Source: Torymus aiolomorphi (Eukaryota; Arthropoda; Insecta; Hymenoptera; Torymidae). Taken from it: a DNA stretch of 64,000 nt. The DNA is taken from the NCBI GenBank assembly GCA_036365515.1, contig CM070874.1, forward strand, positions 25,167,862 to 25,231,861, written 5' to 3'. Shown here one piece after another: positions 1 to 11,387 of the stretch (positions within the stretch are counted from its first letter, which is position 1; every line of letters starts with the position of its first letter). The notes beneath the pieces are model-generated. The model searched no databases, had not been told where the DNA came from, and saw nothing but the letters and a program-made list of their open reading frames with translations. The translations under genes were made by a program, and so were the position numbers.

Positions 1-967
1 TTTTCAAGAAAGAATTATATTCTGATCGCAAAAAACTGTTTTTATTTGTTTAAACAAATGCATTTAAATGAAGGTTATTGCAATTTTGTTAAATTGTAAC
101 CTCTAAATTTAGATTCTACGAATCAAAAACTATAAAAAGCGGTGATTAGTTTTTCCAATTGCATCAACAGGTTGCTATATGGGGAGACAGAAGCGACAAA
201 TTTTCCGGCGCCTGGGGCATAGCTAGAATCGCTAGAAACTGAAAAACGGCTCGCGAACGGCGCAGACACTCAGTCCACGCGCGCTCATATAATAATATTG
301 CAGCCAACGGAAATTCAGCGAATCCTTCCGAGCGCCTCCGAGCACCGCAGAGGCGCGTCGCCGATGCAGCATCCGCGCGGCCACATTATGTTCAAGCGCT
401 TGAGTCGACCAAGCCGAGCTGTTGGTTCCCCCCACCCTTCGCCGTCCGCAGAGGCAGTATCAAGCCTCTAATAGTTCGAGCATATCATGGATTTATGCGA
501 GCCAGGCGGCCGAGCCGCACCTTCGATTTCCCCCGCTCCGCAACGATTCGTAGAACTGATCGCGCGTTGTATACAGTTTAGTGCGAGCACCGCCGATTTC
601 CGTGAGTTGCGCCGGCCGAACCATCTTCTACCGATTCCCCCACTCCGCCTCGACGCAACGCACTGATCGCTCGTATATATACATATATTTCTTCGAGCGT
701 AGCAGAGTCGCGCGAGCGGCGCGGGCCTTCTTTTGCCGATTCTCACACTGCTCCAACTATGGACGATTTTATAGCTCGTATAAGGTAAAAATACCAGTTA
801 TGGAACGAATTTGGTGGTTTTAAGTTTTTCATAATCTTCCCCGTAAACGATGTTTCGACCAAAAATCTTTTTGCTATACCTTAAACATATCTTTCCGTAT
901 ATAAAATCAATTTACTGAATGTGTTTTAATGTTTAAATTTAATTTAATTCTATTAATAAAAACTTAA
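1..967. other. Left flank, no gene recognised
   Basis: AT-rich ends surround a GC- and CpG-richer stretch at about 190-780. Short frames run through that stretch on both strands, but I see no domain, no matching codon pattern and no consistent long frame. A promoter or first exon of a host gene is possible: a TATA-like run sits near 675-690 and a GT-donor-like site near 783. Nothing confirms this. The TTAA at 964-967 is the left target duplication of the transposon that follows. Confidence 0.3.
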
Positions 968-3900
968 GGGGACAAGCCATGGTTGAACCTGAAAAAAAAG
1001 CTATTGTATTAATTCTTTAATAACAAAGCCAATATATAATTTTAAGAGTTCAAACTTTTTTTTATTATTAAGTTATACAATTACCTATAATTTAAGACTA
1101 CATCATCCAGGTGTTTAAGATTTTGGTCTTGCAGTCCATTAGATTAAGAAACCCTTCTGAATTAGAACTGGCATGTCATTGCCGCAGGAAAATTTTTGAA
1201 CAAAGCAAGGCAGGGGTCTGGTTACTTAGGAGTACCTTTGTAGTTATACCAGTTATAGAAAATGTGAGCTACTTTTTTTTTTTTAAATTTTTAAAATTGT
1301 TTTTTAATGAAAAATCTAATTTTTTTATGTTTTTTTTATTAAAATTTCAATATTTTTTGTAATTTTATTTTATAATTTTTTTTCTAAAGCCTTTTTCAAA
1401 AAAGTACCTCACATTTTCTACAACCAACACAATTTTAAAGATACTCCTAAATTTCCAAACCTCTAGCTTGCTTTATTTAAAAGAAATCCTGCGGCAAAGT
1501 CCCTGTAAATACAAAAAACAAGTTATTCAGAAATTCAATTCAAAGTTTTGGTTTTCTATAACTTTATATAAGTTTCAAAACTACTTACCAAAAATTTTTT
1601 TTTCATTCTGTATGATATACTTTAGTGGAAAAATGAAACAGATGCCAATTAGATGAAAGTAGTCCTGGCTAAATCATTTTAACTGTTGAATAAACCTATA
1701 AAAAAGAATTTCATTAATTCAACAATATTTTAAAATTTTTTAGATTAATACATAAATGTTGTACTTATTTTTTTTTTTCGTACTAGGCTGAAAACATTGT
1801 TAGTCATAAATGTTATTGACAGTAAAAATAACCTCAAAATAAATTAATCCTTTTATGAGAGCCAATAACACACCTGTAAAAAGAAAAAAATTAATAAATA
1901 TTATATTAGCTATTATCGCATAAAAATAACTTTTTACCTACTCTAGTAAGAACCTGGTGCATATGACTCTTCAGGTAAATTCAATTGCAGTCTCCTTCGT
2001 TTTCTCCTATTTTCTAAAGTGTTTTCTTCGGCATTTCTCTCAGCATGAAATAATCTGATGTCATTGCTTTTCTGTGCCCACTCAATTGCAGCTACTCCAG
2101 GTTTCACATCAAAGGCTTCCATAATATTCAGAAAACCAACTCTTCCATCGTTGAAGCAAGTGACAACAATACAAGCACCTGCTGTGAGCACATGTACACC
2201 ACTGAAGGAGGTCTTGGTTACAATCTTCCAAACTGAATTATTAAAACTCTCATTACTATTTTGGGTGTAACCGCCTAAACATCTGTGAAGCAGCTCCTGT
2301 TCAGAGAGATCTTTGTAAATTGGTTTCAACTGCTCCATAATCACTGCAGGAATACTGTCTTTATGATGAAAATCTTTTAGTTTTTTTTGAGCCTTCACTT
2401 TTTGCCACTTGTACCAACTGCTCTGTCCTGGTGGGCATAAATGATGTTGAGGATTCTGGTCTGTGGAAATCTTGTGGTAGTACGTAGCCCATATAGCATT
2501 CAGCATTTTTTCTACAGAGTCCGTGTTGTTTCTGATGGCATTACCATAATATGTGGTGAGCTGATCAATTACTTTTGCTGTTAATCGTCCTTGGCCTCCA
2601 ATGGTTTTTCCATCGTCTAATAACTTTTTTCCAAAATTTTTCTTTAAATTCCTGAGTCTGGTTCCCATTCGTTTCTGGACCCACACACTCCTTCTTCTCA
2701 ACTTTAACTTCATCTCCATACGGTTTGGCCTGGCACAAAGCACTGTACACTTTCGAATCTCCATCTCCAATGTAATGATGGTATTTTACATTATACTTTT
2801 CTTGAGATCTTCTAAACATTTCCACAACTCCATCGACTTCCATCTTTCCAGCACTTCCTTCATGGTTTGCTGCACATTTATCTTGATGATCACTGAACCA
2901 GTCTTCATATTCTTCTGTGCCTTTTCTATTTTCCCACTTTAAACATGCTTTACAAAAACTGTTCTTGATAAATATGTCAAGAACTTGTTGAGAACGCAAG
3001 CCAATCAAACTTGAAATTCCTTGAAGACTGTGTCTGTTGGTTTCATAAGCATTGCTTTGAGCTCCAACTTGCTTGCTCGTGCTTATAATTCTTCTCTCTG
3101 AACAATTTTTGCACATAATGTTAAATTTGGAGCCAAGTCCTCGAATATCTTCTTCTATAATTTTAACTTGTCCTTTACATGTTGCACATACAAGAAATTT
3201 CTCCAGCTGTAAGAACAGATTGTTTATATCTATTATTCTGTTTCTTGTTTGTGACGCTTCTACAGATATATCTTTTATTTTCCCTGAAGTTGTACTTCTT
3301 TTCCTTTTGTTCGTGATTTTTTGTTGAACATTCTCTGAATTTTTGTTAAATCCTTCATGTTTTTTTTTCTTCCAAATTTTTTCTTCTTTCCTGGAGCTCC
3401 TGATGTTCTATTTCTCTTGTCAGAATCCATAGTGGCTAATATCTAATCCTCTATAATGTTAGTTATTAAAAAACACAAATAAAAGTCACTCACTGAACTC
3501 ACTAAATTAAAAATATTAACAACACTTTGCACAGTGCAGTTAACCTAAAATCGCTGTCTTCTACACTCTCGGTTAAAAGAGTTCTACACAGCACTTTATT
3601 TACAAAAAAATTTTTTGTCAATACTGAATAAATTGCATTGAAAAATGCAGATTCAATTATATTCAAAACACTTTTAGTTTAAATCCCAACGACTATGGCG
3701 CTGACAGAACGTAAACAGATGAGATTTTAAACCATCTATATGTATTGTACGTATTATACTTTTGTATAAGTAGAGTAAAAGTAAAATACACGAGGTTTAT
3801 ACCTCGAGTTAAGTTTGCCTACTATGTCAATGTACATTTACGTTCTAAATTCAGTATTGTATGCTGTGAAGCATAAAATAATATAAGATTAACAATAGTA

Positions 3901-4095
3901 TATCTAAAATGGATAATTTAAGAAAAATCACTAAATATGCAAAAAAGTGACTTCACGGTTTTAGCTGTATTTTCTAAACGAAATCGAATTTGGAAATGCG
4001 GTTGGAAGCATAGTATTCAGCGGAAAATTTGCTATCAAAATAGTACATAAAAAAAAAAAATCGATTTTTCGACCCCCTAACCATGGCTTGTCCCC
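968..4095 (-). mobile_element. TTAA-flanked DNA transposon with Mutator-like transposase
   Basis: The two ends carry a perfect 17-bp terminal inverted repeat, GGGGACAAGCCATGGTT at 968-984 and its complement at 4079-4095. Both ends are flanked by TTAA (964-967 and 4096-4099), so TTAA is the target duplication. The 3128-bp element holds one broken transposase gene on the minus strand (1943-3430). Among known superfamilies, Kolobok and piggyBac use TTAA. The protein looks like the insect Mutator-like transposase domain family (PF20700 type), so a Kolobok-like assignment is my best guess. The rest of the interior (985-1940, 3431-4078) is A/T-rich without genes. Confidence 0.85.
1943..3430 (-). 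pseudogene. Mutator-like transposase, frameshifted
   Basis: This is the transposase of the surrounding TTAA element. It would cut the element at its inverted repeats and rejoin it elsewhere in the nucleus. The frame opens at an ATG at about 3430 with a Lys-rich start. A nine-A run near 3352-3360 then shifts the frame. The next part (to about 2680) has paired cysteines (CATCKG, CKNC, CKACLKW), which look like metal-binding pairs, and the family motif GDGDSKVYSAL near 2740-2785. A second shift near 2670-2690 moves into the last part, which reads KRMGTRLRNLKK, then the GQGRLT and NNTDSVEKM segments, and ends at 1943. The parts run in family order with no large gap, so this is a recently broken gene. 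Assignment to the Mutator-like domain family rests on remembered motifs, not a search. Confidence 0.75.
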
Positions 4096-4280
4096 TTAAG
4101 ACGTTTAAATTACCTTATTATGAAACACACTCTACGTCGTATGTCCCAATTTTTCCATTTTAATGTTCCTTTTGTAAAACACTAAATAAAAGCTGAAATT
4201 TTATTAGTAAATCGATATAAATATTATTTTATATTTTCTTAAAGCAATACATTCTGTATACAAGAATTTTGAAATAATTA

Positions 4281-4503
4281 ATGGGTATGAAGTTTGCAAC
4301 GTTGGAGTGCAACGAAGTAAAATAAAAAATTTATTTTGCTTAATGGTTTTACTAATTAATATTAATTTTGTATGTAGATTTAGTGTTCTATAGAATAAAA
4401 AAACTTTATAACAAAAGTTTAGATGAAATTTTCATTGTTTAATAATTTTAATTAAATAAGAAATTATTTCGTTGTATTCCAACGATGCAAACGTCAGACC
4501 CAT
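4281..4503. mobile_element. 223-bp hAT-type MITE, copy 1
   Basis: The ends form inverted repeats starting ATGGGT(A/C)TGA.GTTTGCA and extending about 35 bp. It is flanked by a perfect 8-bp duplication, AATAATTA, at 4273-4280 and 4504-4511. An 8-bp duplication is typical of hAT elements. It has no coding capacity. A second copy of the same length lies at 24862-25084 and a truncated third at 38431-38641. Confidence 0.9.
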
Positions 4504-4511
4504 AATAATTA

Positions 4512-5370
4512 GAACGGCTCAATTTTTTTACAATTTTTTTTAAATATAGAATTATTAACACGCATATTCCTCAAGTAGACACTTATTGAGATATAAATAA
4601 AGAGTAACGAATATTATCAAAAAATTAATCAAGACTTTTATTTTAACGTTAAAATGAATTTTCTAAGTTTTCTTATGAAAATATCCAATCAAAATTTATT
4701 ACAGCTAAATTATATAATAATTATGATTTTTTCTTCATATTAGAGTACTTTTTCAACATCGGTTACTACTGTTCTAGAGTTTTCGATGATTATAACAGCC
4801 TTTTGTTATTTGTAAATAATAAAAATATAAATATTAATCATAATAAAATTACTATTAAACGTTCTGATACGAAAATACTTTAATTTATCATAAATATATG
4901 CCAAACGTTTACATTTTACAATTTCTTATTTTACAATATATTATTCTATCAAGTCACGAATATTGATTGAGCAATATTATTTACACATTTAACGTTATTT
5001 TCAATAATTTTTATATACGTTTAAAAGATGCACAAATTTGCAATATAAATTTAAATAATAAAACATTAACTTCCGTACTACCATACTCACAGTTTGTTGG
5101 TTATGTTTTCTCTTTCTTCAATCTTTGAAAAACTTATAATTATGAAGTATATGTATTTTGTGACTTATGAATTAGGCAAAACTAATAACCTATTACATAA
5201 ATTCGGCAAGAGAAATGAAAAAATCATTGTGAAAATATATTAAATATCAGTGTTTCACAATCGGGACGTACTCAAAACCGCTACTAACTGCTTTAGCAGA
5301 ATGCTTTCTCAAAGAACTTTGTATTGTCATTCCATCCTATGTTATCATTAACAAAGAAAATTTTTATTAC

Positions 5371-5373
<3 letters not shown>
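4512..5373. other. AT-rich stretch without genes
   Basis: I see no reading frame, repeat or motif that I can support here. Base composition is strongly A/T with scattered homopolymers. It ends in the (TA)n tract that opens the word-array region. Confidence 0.5.
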
Positions 5374-5454
<81 letters not shown>

Positions 5455-5471
5455 TATATATATATATATAA
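5374..5471. repeat. (TA)n microsatellite
   Basis: About 98 bp of TA dinucleotides with a short CACACA interruption. It bounds the first word-array unit on its left. The Tyr-Ile frames on both strands are artefacts of the repeat. Confidence 0.95.
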
Positions 5472-5486
5472 ATATCATTATACGGT

Positions 5487-5804
5487 ATTTTGAGGATTTC
5501 ATAAAGAATTTGTACAATAGTGGTGACACAAATATAAACATTGTTATAAACAACCAATAAACAAGCGCGTGACTAAAGAAATAATGACCCTAAGGTTATT
5601 GACTAACACCACGACGCCTGCGGCGCCCGCTTTTACGGAAAAATATCACGGAATTTCCGAAATCGATGTATTAACACTATTGTGGAAACCGCTGAAAAAT
5701 CCTCAAAATGCCTCTCGAGTGCTTTGGACTTTTGAGGAGACTCCTCAAAATGCCTACAAAATCCTCAAAATTCGGTATATATGACTTATATAATCCTCAA
5801 AATG
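5487..5804 (+). other. Word-array unit A1 with conserved core
   Basis: Layout from the left: a word in inverted orientation (ATTTTGAGGATTT, 5487-5499); a spacer; a conserved core starting GTGACTAAAGAAATAAT at 5569, followed by CACCACGACGCCTGCGG; then four direct copies of the word (AATCCTCAAAATGC) at about 5698, 5742, 5760 and 5792, with one inverted copy near 5729. The complement of 5487-5499 matches 5697-5709 over 13 of 13 bases. (TA)n tracts bound it on both sides. There is no coding content. The function is unknown; a transcript could pair the inverted word with any downstream copy. Confidence 0.6.
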
Positions 5805-5815
5805 CATCCCAGATG

Positions 5816-5818
<3 letters not shown>

Positions 5819-5868
<50 letters not shown>

Positions 5869-5880
5869 ATTCATATATAT
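5819..5880. repeat. (TA)n microsatellite
   Basis: An interrupted TA tract that separates word-array units A1 and A2. Confidence 0.9.
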
Positions 5881-5893
5881 ATGTGGGTGCTCT

Positions 5894-6209
5894 TCTGAGG
5901 ATTTCATAAAGGTTTTGTATAATAGCGTGATTCACAGTAAAAGCTAGTGAGTATACACGCTGAATACGGCCCTTGACTAAAGAAATAATGACCCTAAGGT
6001 TATTGACTAACACCACGACGCCTGCGGCGCCCACTTTTACGGAAAAATATTACAATTTCCGAAATCTATGTATTAACACACTATTGTGTAAAGCCGCTGA
6101 AATATCCTCAAAATGATGATCGAATGCCGTGGACTTTTGAGGATGATCCTCAAAATGCCAAAAAATCCTCAAAAGTCGGTATATATGACGTCGAAAATCC
6201 TCAAATTGC
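5894..6209 (+). other. Word-array unit A2, tandem duplicate of A1
   Basis: This repeats A1 at a spacing of about 403 bp. The inverted word is TCTGAGGATTTC at 5894-5905, the core begins with TTGACTAAAGAAATAAT near 5973, and word copies lie near 6104, 6145, 6163 and 6196, with one inverted copy near 6133. Many point differences from A1 are present, including in the words, yet the word identity is kept. Confidence 0.6.
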
Positions 6210-6249
6210 AGCAGATGTGTATATATATATATATATATTTATGTTTTAT

Positions 6250-6429
6250 GTTAGTTTCCAGGGCATTCCAGATGTTTAACGTTGGTTTCGGGGACATTTG
6301 TTAGTTTTGGGGACAGTCCCTGAATCTACATATGTTTAACGTCAGTTTTGAGGACATCGGCCCCCATAAGAGACATTATTTCTTTAGTCACGTATAGGTA
6401 TACAGTAACATGGGGTCCTGGTAACTAAC
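6250..6429 (-). other. Word-array unit D on the minus strand
   Basis: Read on the minus strand: the inverted word (complement of 6414-6429), the core TGACTAAAGAAATAATGTC (complement of 6373-6391), then four copies of a different word. On the plus strand these read GTTAGTTTCCAGGGCA (6250-6265), GTTGGTTTCGGGGACA (6281-6296), GTTAGTTTTGGGGACA (6300-6315) and GTCAGTTTTGAGGACA (6341-6356). The outer word matches the first copy at 13 of 16 positions. (TA)n tracts bound it at 6218-6238 and 6442-6468. Confidence 0.55.
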
Positions 6430-6441
6430 GTTATACAAGTT

Positions 6442-6468
6442 TTTATATATATATATATATATATATAT
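6442..6468. repeat. (TA)n microsatellite
   Basis: A short TA tract directly left of the foldback element. A matching tract lies directly right of it at 7450-7464. Confidence 0.9.
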
Positions 6469-7447
6469 GGGTAACTTCACGTCAACTGTGACAGGTCGAA
6501 ATTTTAAAATGGCTTAAAATGGAGTTTTCTAGTTCTAAATTAGCCCGAAAATACAACCCTAGTGTTTAAGAGCGAAATACTCAGTGGTTAAAAAGTTAGA
6601 ATCAATTTTAAATTTGAAAATTTTGATTTTTTTCAAAAAACAGCAATTTTCATGATTTTTGTACTAAAAATCTTGAAACTTTTTGTATAGCACATTAAAT
6701 GGGAAAAAGTTTACAAATTGTAAGTAGAATTGCTCAGAATTTGTCCAGATTGATGTCAATTATATTGTTAATTTATACGTAAGAAAATGCCATACAAAAT
6801 ATGCTTAAGGCGGTTGTGACATGATTAATATCTCTCGACAGAGGCTAAAAATTTGATACAAAATGTTACTTTTAAAACGAGACCTTGATGAAAGTGGAAT
6901 GCAAACTCAGAAATGAGTAACAGACAATTGAAACTGTATATATATATATACTTATATATACATATATATACATGTATGCAGATCCAATTGTCTGTTACTT
7001 ATTTCTGAGTTTGTATTCCACTTTCATCAAGGTCTCATTTTAAAAGTAACATTTTGTATCAAATTTTTAGCCTCTGTCGAGGGATATTAATCACGTCACA
7101 ACCGCCTTAAGCATATTTTGTATGGTATTTTCTTACGTATAAATTAACAATATAATTGACATCACTCTGGAAAAATTCTGAGCAATTCTACTTACAATTT
7201 GTAAACTTTTTCCCATTTAATGTGATATACAAAAAGTTTCAAGATTTTTAGTAAAAAAATCATAAAAATTGCTGTTTTTTGAATAAAAATCAAAATTTTC
7301 AAGTTTTCAATTGATTCTAACTTTTTAACCATTGAGTATTTCGCTTTTAAACACTAGAGTTGTATTTTGGGGCTAATTTAGAACTAGAAAACCCCATTTT
7401 AAGCCATTTTAAAATTTCGACCTGTCACAGTTGACGTGAAGTTACCC
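6469..7447. mobile_element. Foldback element with ~465-bp arms
   Basis: The left arm starts GGGTAACTTCACGTCAACTG and the right end at 7447 is its complement. The arms run about 6469-6933 and 6986-7447, with roughly 50 bp of TA-rich loop between them. They differ at few positions, so the duplication is young or corrected. It has no coding capacity, and (TA)n lies on both sides, consistent with insertion into TA. A transcript would form a long hairpin. Confidence 0.85.
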
Positions 7448-7518
7448 ATTTATATATATATATAAGTATACCTAAGTGTTATTTCTGGGACTTTTTTGAT
7501 ATATAACTGTAATTTCCG

Positions 7519-7658
<140 letters not shown>

Positions 7659-7696
7659 TTCCTATATTATATAGTTCTAAGGGCAAAAATGGATAC

Positions 7697-7895
7697 CTAC
7701 CACCTCCACCCCCTCCACCCCCTCCACCCCCTCCACCTCCCTCCACTTTTTACCGTTAAATTTTTTCAAATTTTACCTTATTTTGAAGGGCGTCTGCCCC
7801 TCCACTCCCCTCCACCCCCCGCCCCACCTTCCACCCCCTCCACGCCCCCTCCACACCCCCTCCACCTATCCCTCCACATACCCCTCCACCTACCC
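7697..7895. repeat. Pyrimidine-rich CCACCCCCT repeats
   Basis: Two blocks (7697-7745 and 7794-7895) of CCACCCCCT-like words, with the purine-rich strand opposite. Low-complexity DNA that could form triplex or i-motif structures. Not coding. Confidence 0.85.
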
Positions 7896-7919
7896 CACTA
7901 CAACTAATCTCTTATAGAT

Positions 7920-8637
7920 ATGTTGCTGAAAATTGTATATAGGAGTATCGAGATTCGCTGATTAGGAATCTGAACTCAGATTTTGAAAATTCAAAATAGC
8001 GGAACGAAAATGTCTGCCGCATATTGAAATATTACTGAATTTTGCTGAAAATTGTATATAAGGAGTTTTTGGAGTCGCTTATTACAAATCTGAACTCAGA
8101 TTAAGAACATTCAAAATGGCGGATCAAAGATGGTGGTCAAATATTGAAATATTATTAGATTTTGCTGAAATTTGTATTACCTTAATACGGGATTTTTGGT
8201 TTCGCTGATTAGGAATCTGAACATATATTGTGATAATTCTGACTGGTGGACGCAACTAACAAAAATTGAAATTTTACTCGATTTTGCTGAAAATTGTATA
8301 TAAGGAAATATGTGGATTCGCAGATTACGAATCCCAACTCAGATTTTCAGAATTCAAAATGACTGATCGAAGATGGAGGCGAAATATTCTAAAACCACTG
8401 GACTTTGCTGTAAATTGTATATAAGGGATATCTGGGTTCGCTGATTACGAATCGCAAATCAGATTTTCAGAATTCAAAATGACTGATCGAAGATGGAGGC
8501 GAAATATTCTAAAACCACTGGATTTTGCTGTAAATTGTATATAAGGGATATCTGGATTCGCTGATTACGAATCACAAATCAGATTTTCAGAATTCAAAAT
8601 GGCTGATCGAAGATGGAGGCAAAATATTCAAGAACTG
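7920..8637. repeat. 120-bp minisatellite, left block
   Basis: About six units with a period near 120 bp. Landmarks in each unit are TTGCTGAAAATTGTATATA, a GGATTCGCTGATTACGAATC-like palindromic word, a TGAACTCAGATTTTCAGAA-like word and AAAATGGC..ATCGAAGATGG. Two neighbouring units (8404 and 8524) are almost identical, so expansion is recent. The array resumes at 11503 after the Penelope-like insertion. Confidence 0.9.
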
Positions 8638-8752
8638 AATTGAAGTTTTTTTCACCCTCCATGGTTGATATGTGTAAGTGATGCTTTTCTCGATCAGGCG
8701 GGGGTCATGTATGAAATAAAACACCTTATTTCATGTAAGTTTTTTTTTAAAA

Positions 8753-8787
8753 CGACATTTCGTTGACTGGTGTGTCAACCTCTTCAG
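8753..8787 (-). ncRNA. Hammerhead-ribozyme-like motif, left copy
   Basis: On the minus strand, CTGAAGAG is followed by a six-base stem (GTTGAC/GTCAAC), a short loop, then GAAATGTCG. Hammerhead ribozymes have CUGANGA, stem II, then GAAA, and Penelope-like elements are known to carry such ribozymes near their ends. Here one base of stem II is out of register, so activity is uncertain. Confidence 0.45.
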
Positions 8788-9064
8788 GATAAAAGTTTTT
8801 ATTGTGAAACAAATTGTACAAAGTCAAATATTTTAATTTTTTAACAAACAGTCAAATATTCTAATTTTTTAACAAAAAATAGTAAAACGTAATGTTACCT
8901 CTTAAAAGTTGTGTATGTTAACGCATGTTAACAAGACGAAATACCGACATTATTTCGCCGAATTTTCGATTTCGGAAATGCGATGGATAAGCCGTACAAT
9001 TCGCACTTATATATCTGATAGCGAAACGAGTATAGATGCGAACCAAAACAATAACATCAGATCG

Positions 9065-10570
9065 TTAGCATTTGAATTTCCTTAATACCGGAAAATATGA
9101 CTTATTCAGAGTGAATATGTCTTCTTTTTTATTTATGTTATTGTTATGACATTTTATGTGCATCATTTCGGACATTAATCTTTTTTTATAATTGCTCTCA
9201 TTATCCAGAATTACCGCTCCCTCCCAATCAAATTGATGGTTAAACGAGTTTTGGTGCATGGTAACTACCGAATCTTCGTTTTTGTTATTTCTGTATTCAT
9301 TGATTCGTTTTTTTAGAGTTCTTTTTGTTTCTCCTACGTACGCCGCCGGACAATTTTTACATGTAAATTTGTATACAATGTTAGTTCGGTCCCATTTTTT
9401 AGTTACATCCTTGCCTAATTTTATAATCGAGTTAAGACTCTTTTTCACTAACGGGATGGAAATAATATTGTATTGTTTCAAAATTGCCGATAATTTTTTA
9501 TAATTATTCTTTATATATGGTAGCTGCATTTTTGGAAGAATTTTAAAATTGTCTTGGTTTTTTTTGCGTTTGTGTTTCAAATATATTTTACAGTATCGGA
9601 TGTTTTTTTGGATAAAGTCCCATGGGTAATTATTGTTTAGTAACGTCCTTTGGATTTTTCGCAAGTTGTTCTTATGGAATCTTTTATGTGACAAAAGTAT
9701 TGCTCGGTCGACTAGGTTATAAATAATGTTTTTCTTTTGCTGTATTGGATGATTTGAAGAAAAGTTGATTACTCTCCCCGATAATGTTGATTTTTGAAAC
9801 CAATTTGTGATTAATCTATTATTATTTTTGATGATCGTTATATCCAAAAAGTTTATACTATTATTTTGTTCTAATGTGAACTGTAGATTTTTATGATATA
9901 AATTGAAAGTGTTAATGACATCCTCTATGTGTTCTTTTTTTACACAAATAATTGTATCATCTACATATCTGTAGTAAAAAAGAGGGGTGCAATTATGTAT
10001 GTTTTTTAATGTCTCTAAACACGACTTTTCTAAATCATCCATTACAATGTCAACAAATAACGGAGAAATCGGAGAACCCATCGGTGTACCAAAAATTTGT
10101 CTATAATATTCATTGTTGAAAGTGAAACAAGTATTGTTATATAAAAAGTGTATGCATTTCTTAATTTCATCTAGCGGAATGGTACAATTCGGAACGATCA
10201 ATTGTGCTCGCCTATCAATACTCTCACACACAAGATGTACCGGGATGTTTATAAACAAAGATTTAACGTCTAAAGAAAGTAATACATAGTCGCTATTTAA
10301 CTGAATATTTTTGAGTTTGTCTTTAATTCAAAACTGTTATTGATATGAGAATGCGGAAGTGTTATGCAATTCTTTAATTGTTTATAAATAATGTTCGCTA
10401 AGATATAAGTGGGGCTATTAACAAGAGAGACAATCGGTCGTAAGGGTGCACCTTCTTTGTGTATTTTTGGTAGTCCGTAACAGTTGGCTAAAACTGTGTC
10501 TGTCAACGTTAATTGATTGTTATGAAATCGTTTATGTAGGAAATCATTAGTATTCAGGGATTTCAAAATC
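9065..10570 (-). pseudogene. Penelope-like reverse transcriptase/GIY-YIG, 5'-truncated
   Basis: This is the retrotransposition enzyme of the element. The N-proximal part (10297-10570) reads NCYGLPKIHKEGAPLRPIVS, a reverse transcriptase motif of Penelope-like elements. A frameshift near 10315-10320 leads into the main frame (9065-10258). That frame contains SLFINIP at its upstream edge, GTPMGSPISPLF, the catalytic YRYVDD near 9953-9976 and a thumb region. At the C-terminus is a GIY-YIG nuclease: IVYKFTC as the GIY part, then CKNCPAAYVG as the YIG part and TLKKRI, with a downstream HQNSFNH that fits the CCHH zinc signature. The usual N-terminal third is missing because the copy stops at the head-to-head junction at about 10570. 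Clade within the Penelope-like group not determined. Confidence 0.9.
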
Positions 10571-11137
10571 ATAAGAACAACTTGCGAAAAATCCAAAGGA
10601 CGTTACTAAACAATAATTACCCATGAGACTTTATCCAAAAAAACATCCGATACCGTAAAATATCTTTGAAACACAAACGCAAAAAAAAACCAAGACAATT
10701 TTAAAATTCTTCCAAAAATGCAGCTACAATACAATATTATTTCCATCCCATTAGTGAAAAAGAGTCTTAACTCGATTATAAAATTAGGCAAGGATGTAAC
10801 TAAAAAATGGGACCGAACTAACATTGTATACAAATTTACATATAAAAATTGACCGGCGGCGTACATAGGAGAAACAAAAAGAACTCTAAAAAAACGAATC
10901 AATGAACACAGAAATAACAAAAACGAAGATTCGGTAGTTACCATGCACCAAAACTCGTTTAACCATCAATTTGATTGGGAGGGAGCGATAATTCTGGATA
11001 ATGAGAGCAATTATAAAAAAAGATTAATGTCCGAAATGATGCACATAAAATGTCATAACAATGACATAAATAAAAAAGAAGACATATTCACTCTGAATAA
11101 GTCATATTTTCCGGTATTAAGGAAATTCAAATGCTAA
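10571..11137 (+). pseudogene. Penelope-like element, inverted 3' coding fragment
   Basis: This repeats the C-terminal part of the minus-strand copy in opposite orientation. It starts abruptly inside the reverse transcriptase thumb (match to the region near 9690). It has stops, an internal deletion of about 50 bp near 10733, and a cysteine-to-stop change in the CKNC pair (10847-10852). The last 64 codons (10943-11137) are open and nearly identical to the left copy, ending in the same FPVLRKFKC. It forms one arm of the terminal inverted repeat rather than a separate gene. Confidence 0.85.
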
Positions 11138-11387
11138 CGATCTGATGTTATTGTTTTGGTTCGCATCTATACTCGTTTCGCTGTCAGATATATAAGTGCG
11201 AATTGTACAGCTTATCCATCGCATTTCCGAAATCGAAAATTCGGCGAAATAATGTCGGTATTTCGACTTGTTAACATGCGTTAACATACACAACTTTTAA
11301 GAGGTAACATTACGTTTTACTATTTTTTGTTAAAAAATTAAAATATTTGACTTTGTACAATTTGTTTCACAATAAAAAACTTTTAGC

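Noticed and set aside
468..823. Overlapping frames on both strands in the GC-rich left part
   Set aside because: Neither frame has a domain, and GC content alone explains the lack of stops.
2058..2942. Plus-strand frames across the Mutator-like gene
   Set aside because: Shadows of the minus-strand transposase, which has the family motifs.
5293..5560. Tyr-Ile repeat proteins on both strands
   Set aside because: They are translations of (TA)n in every frame; the same happens at 7450-7759 and 14628-15032.
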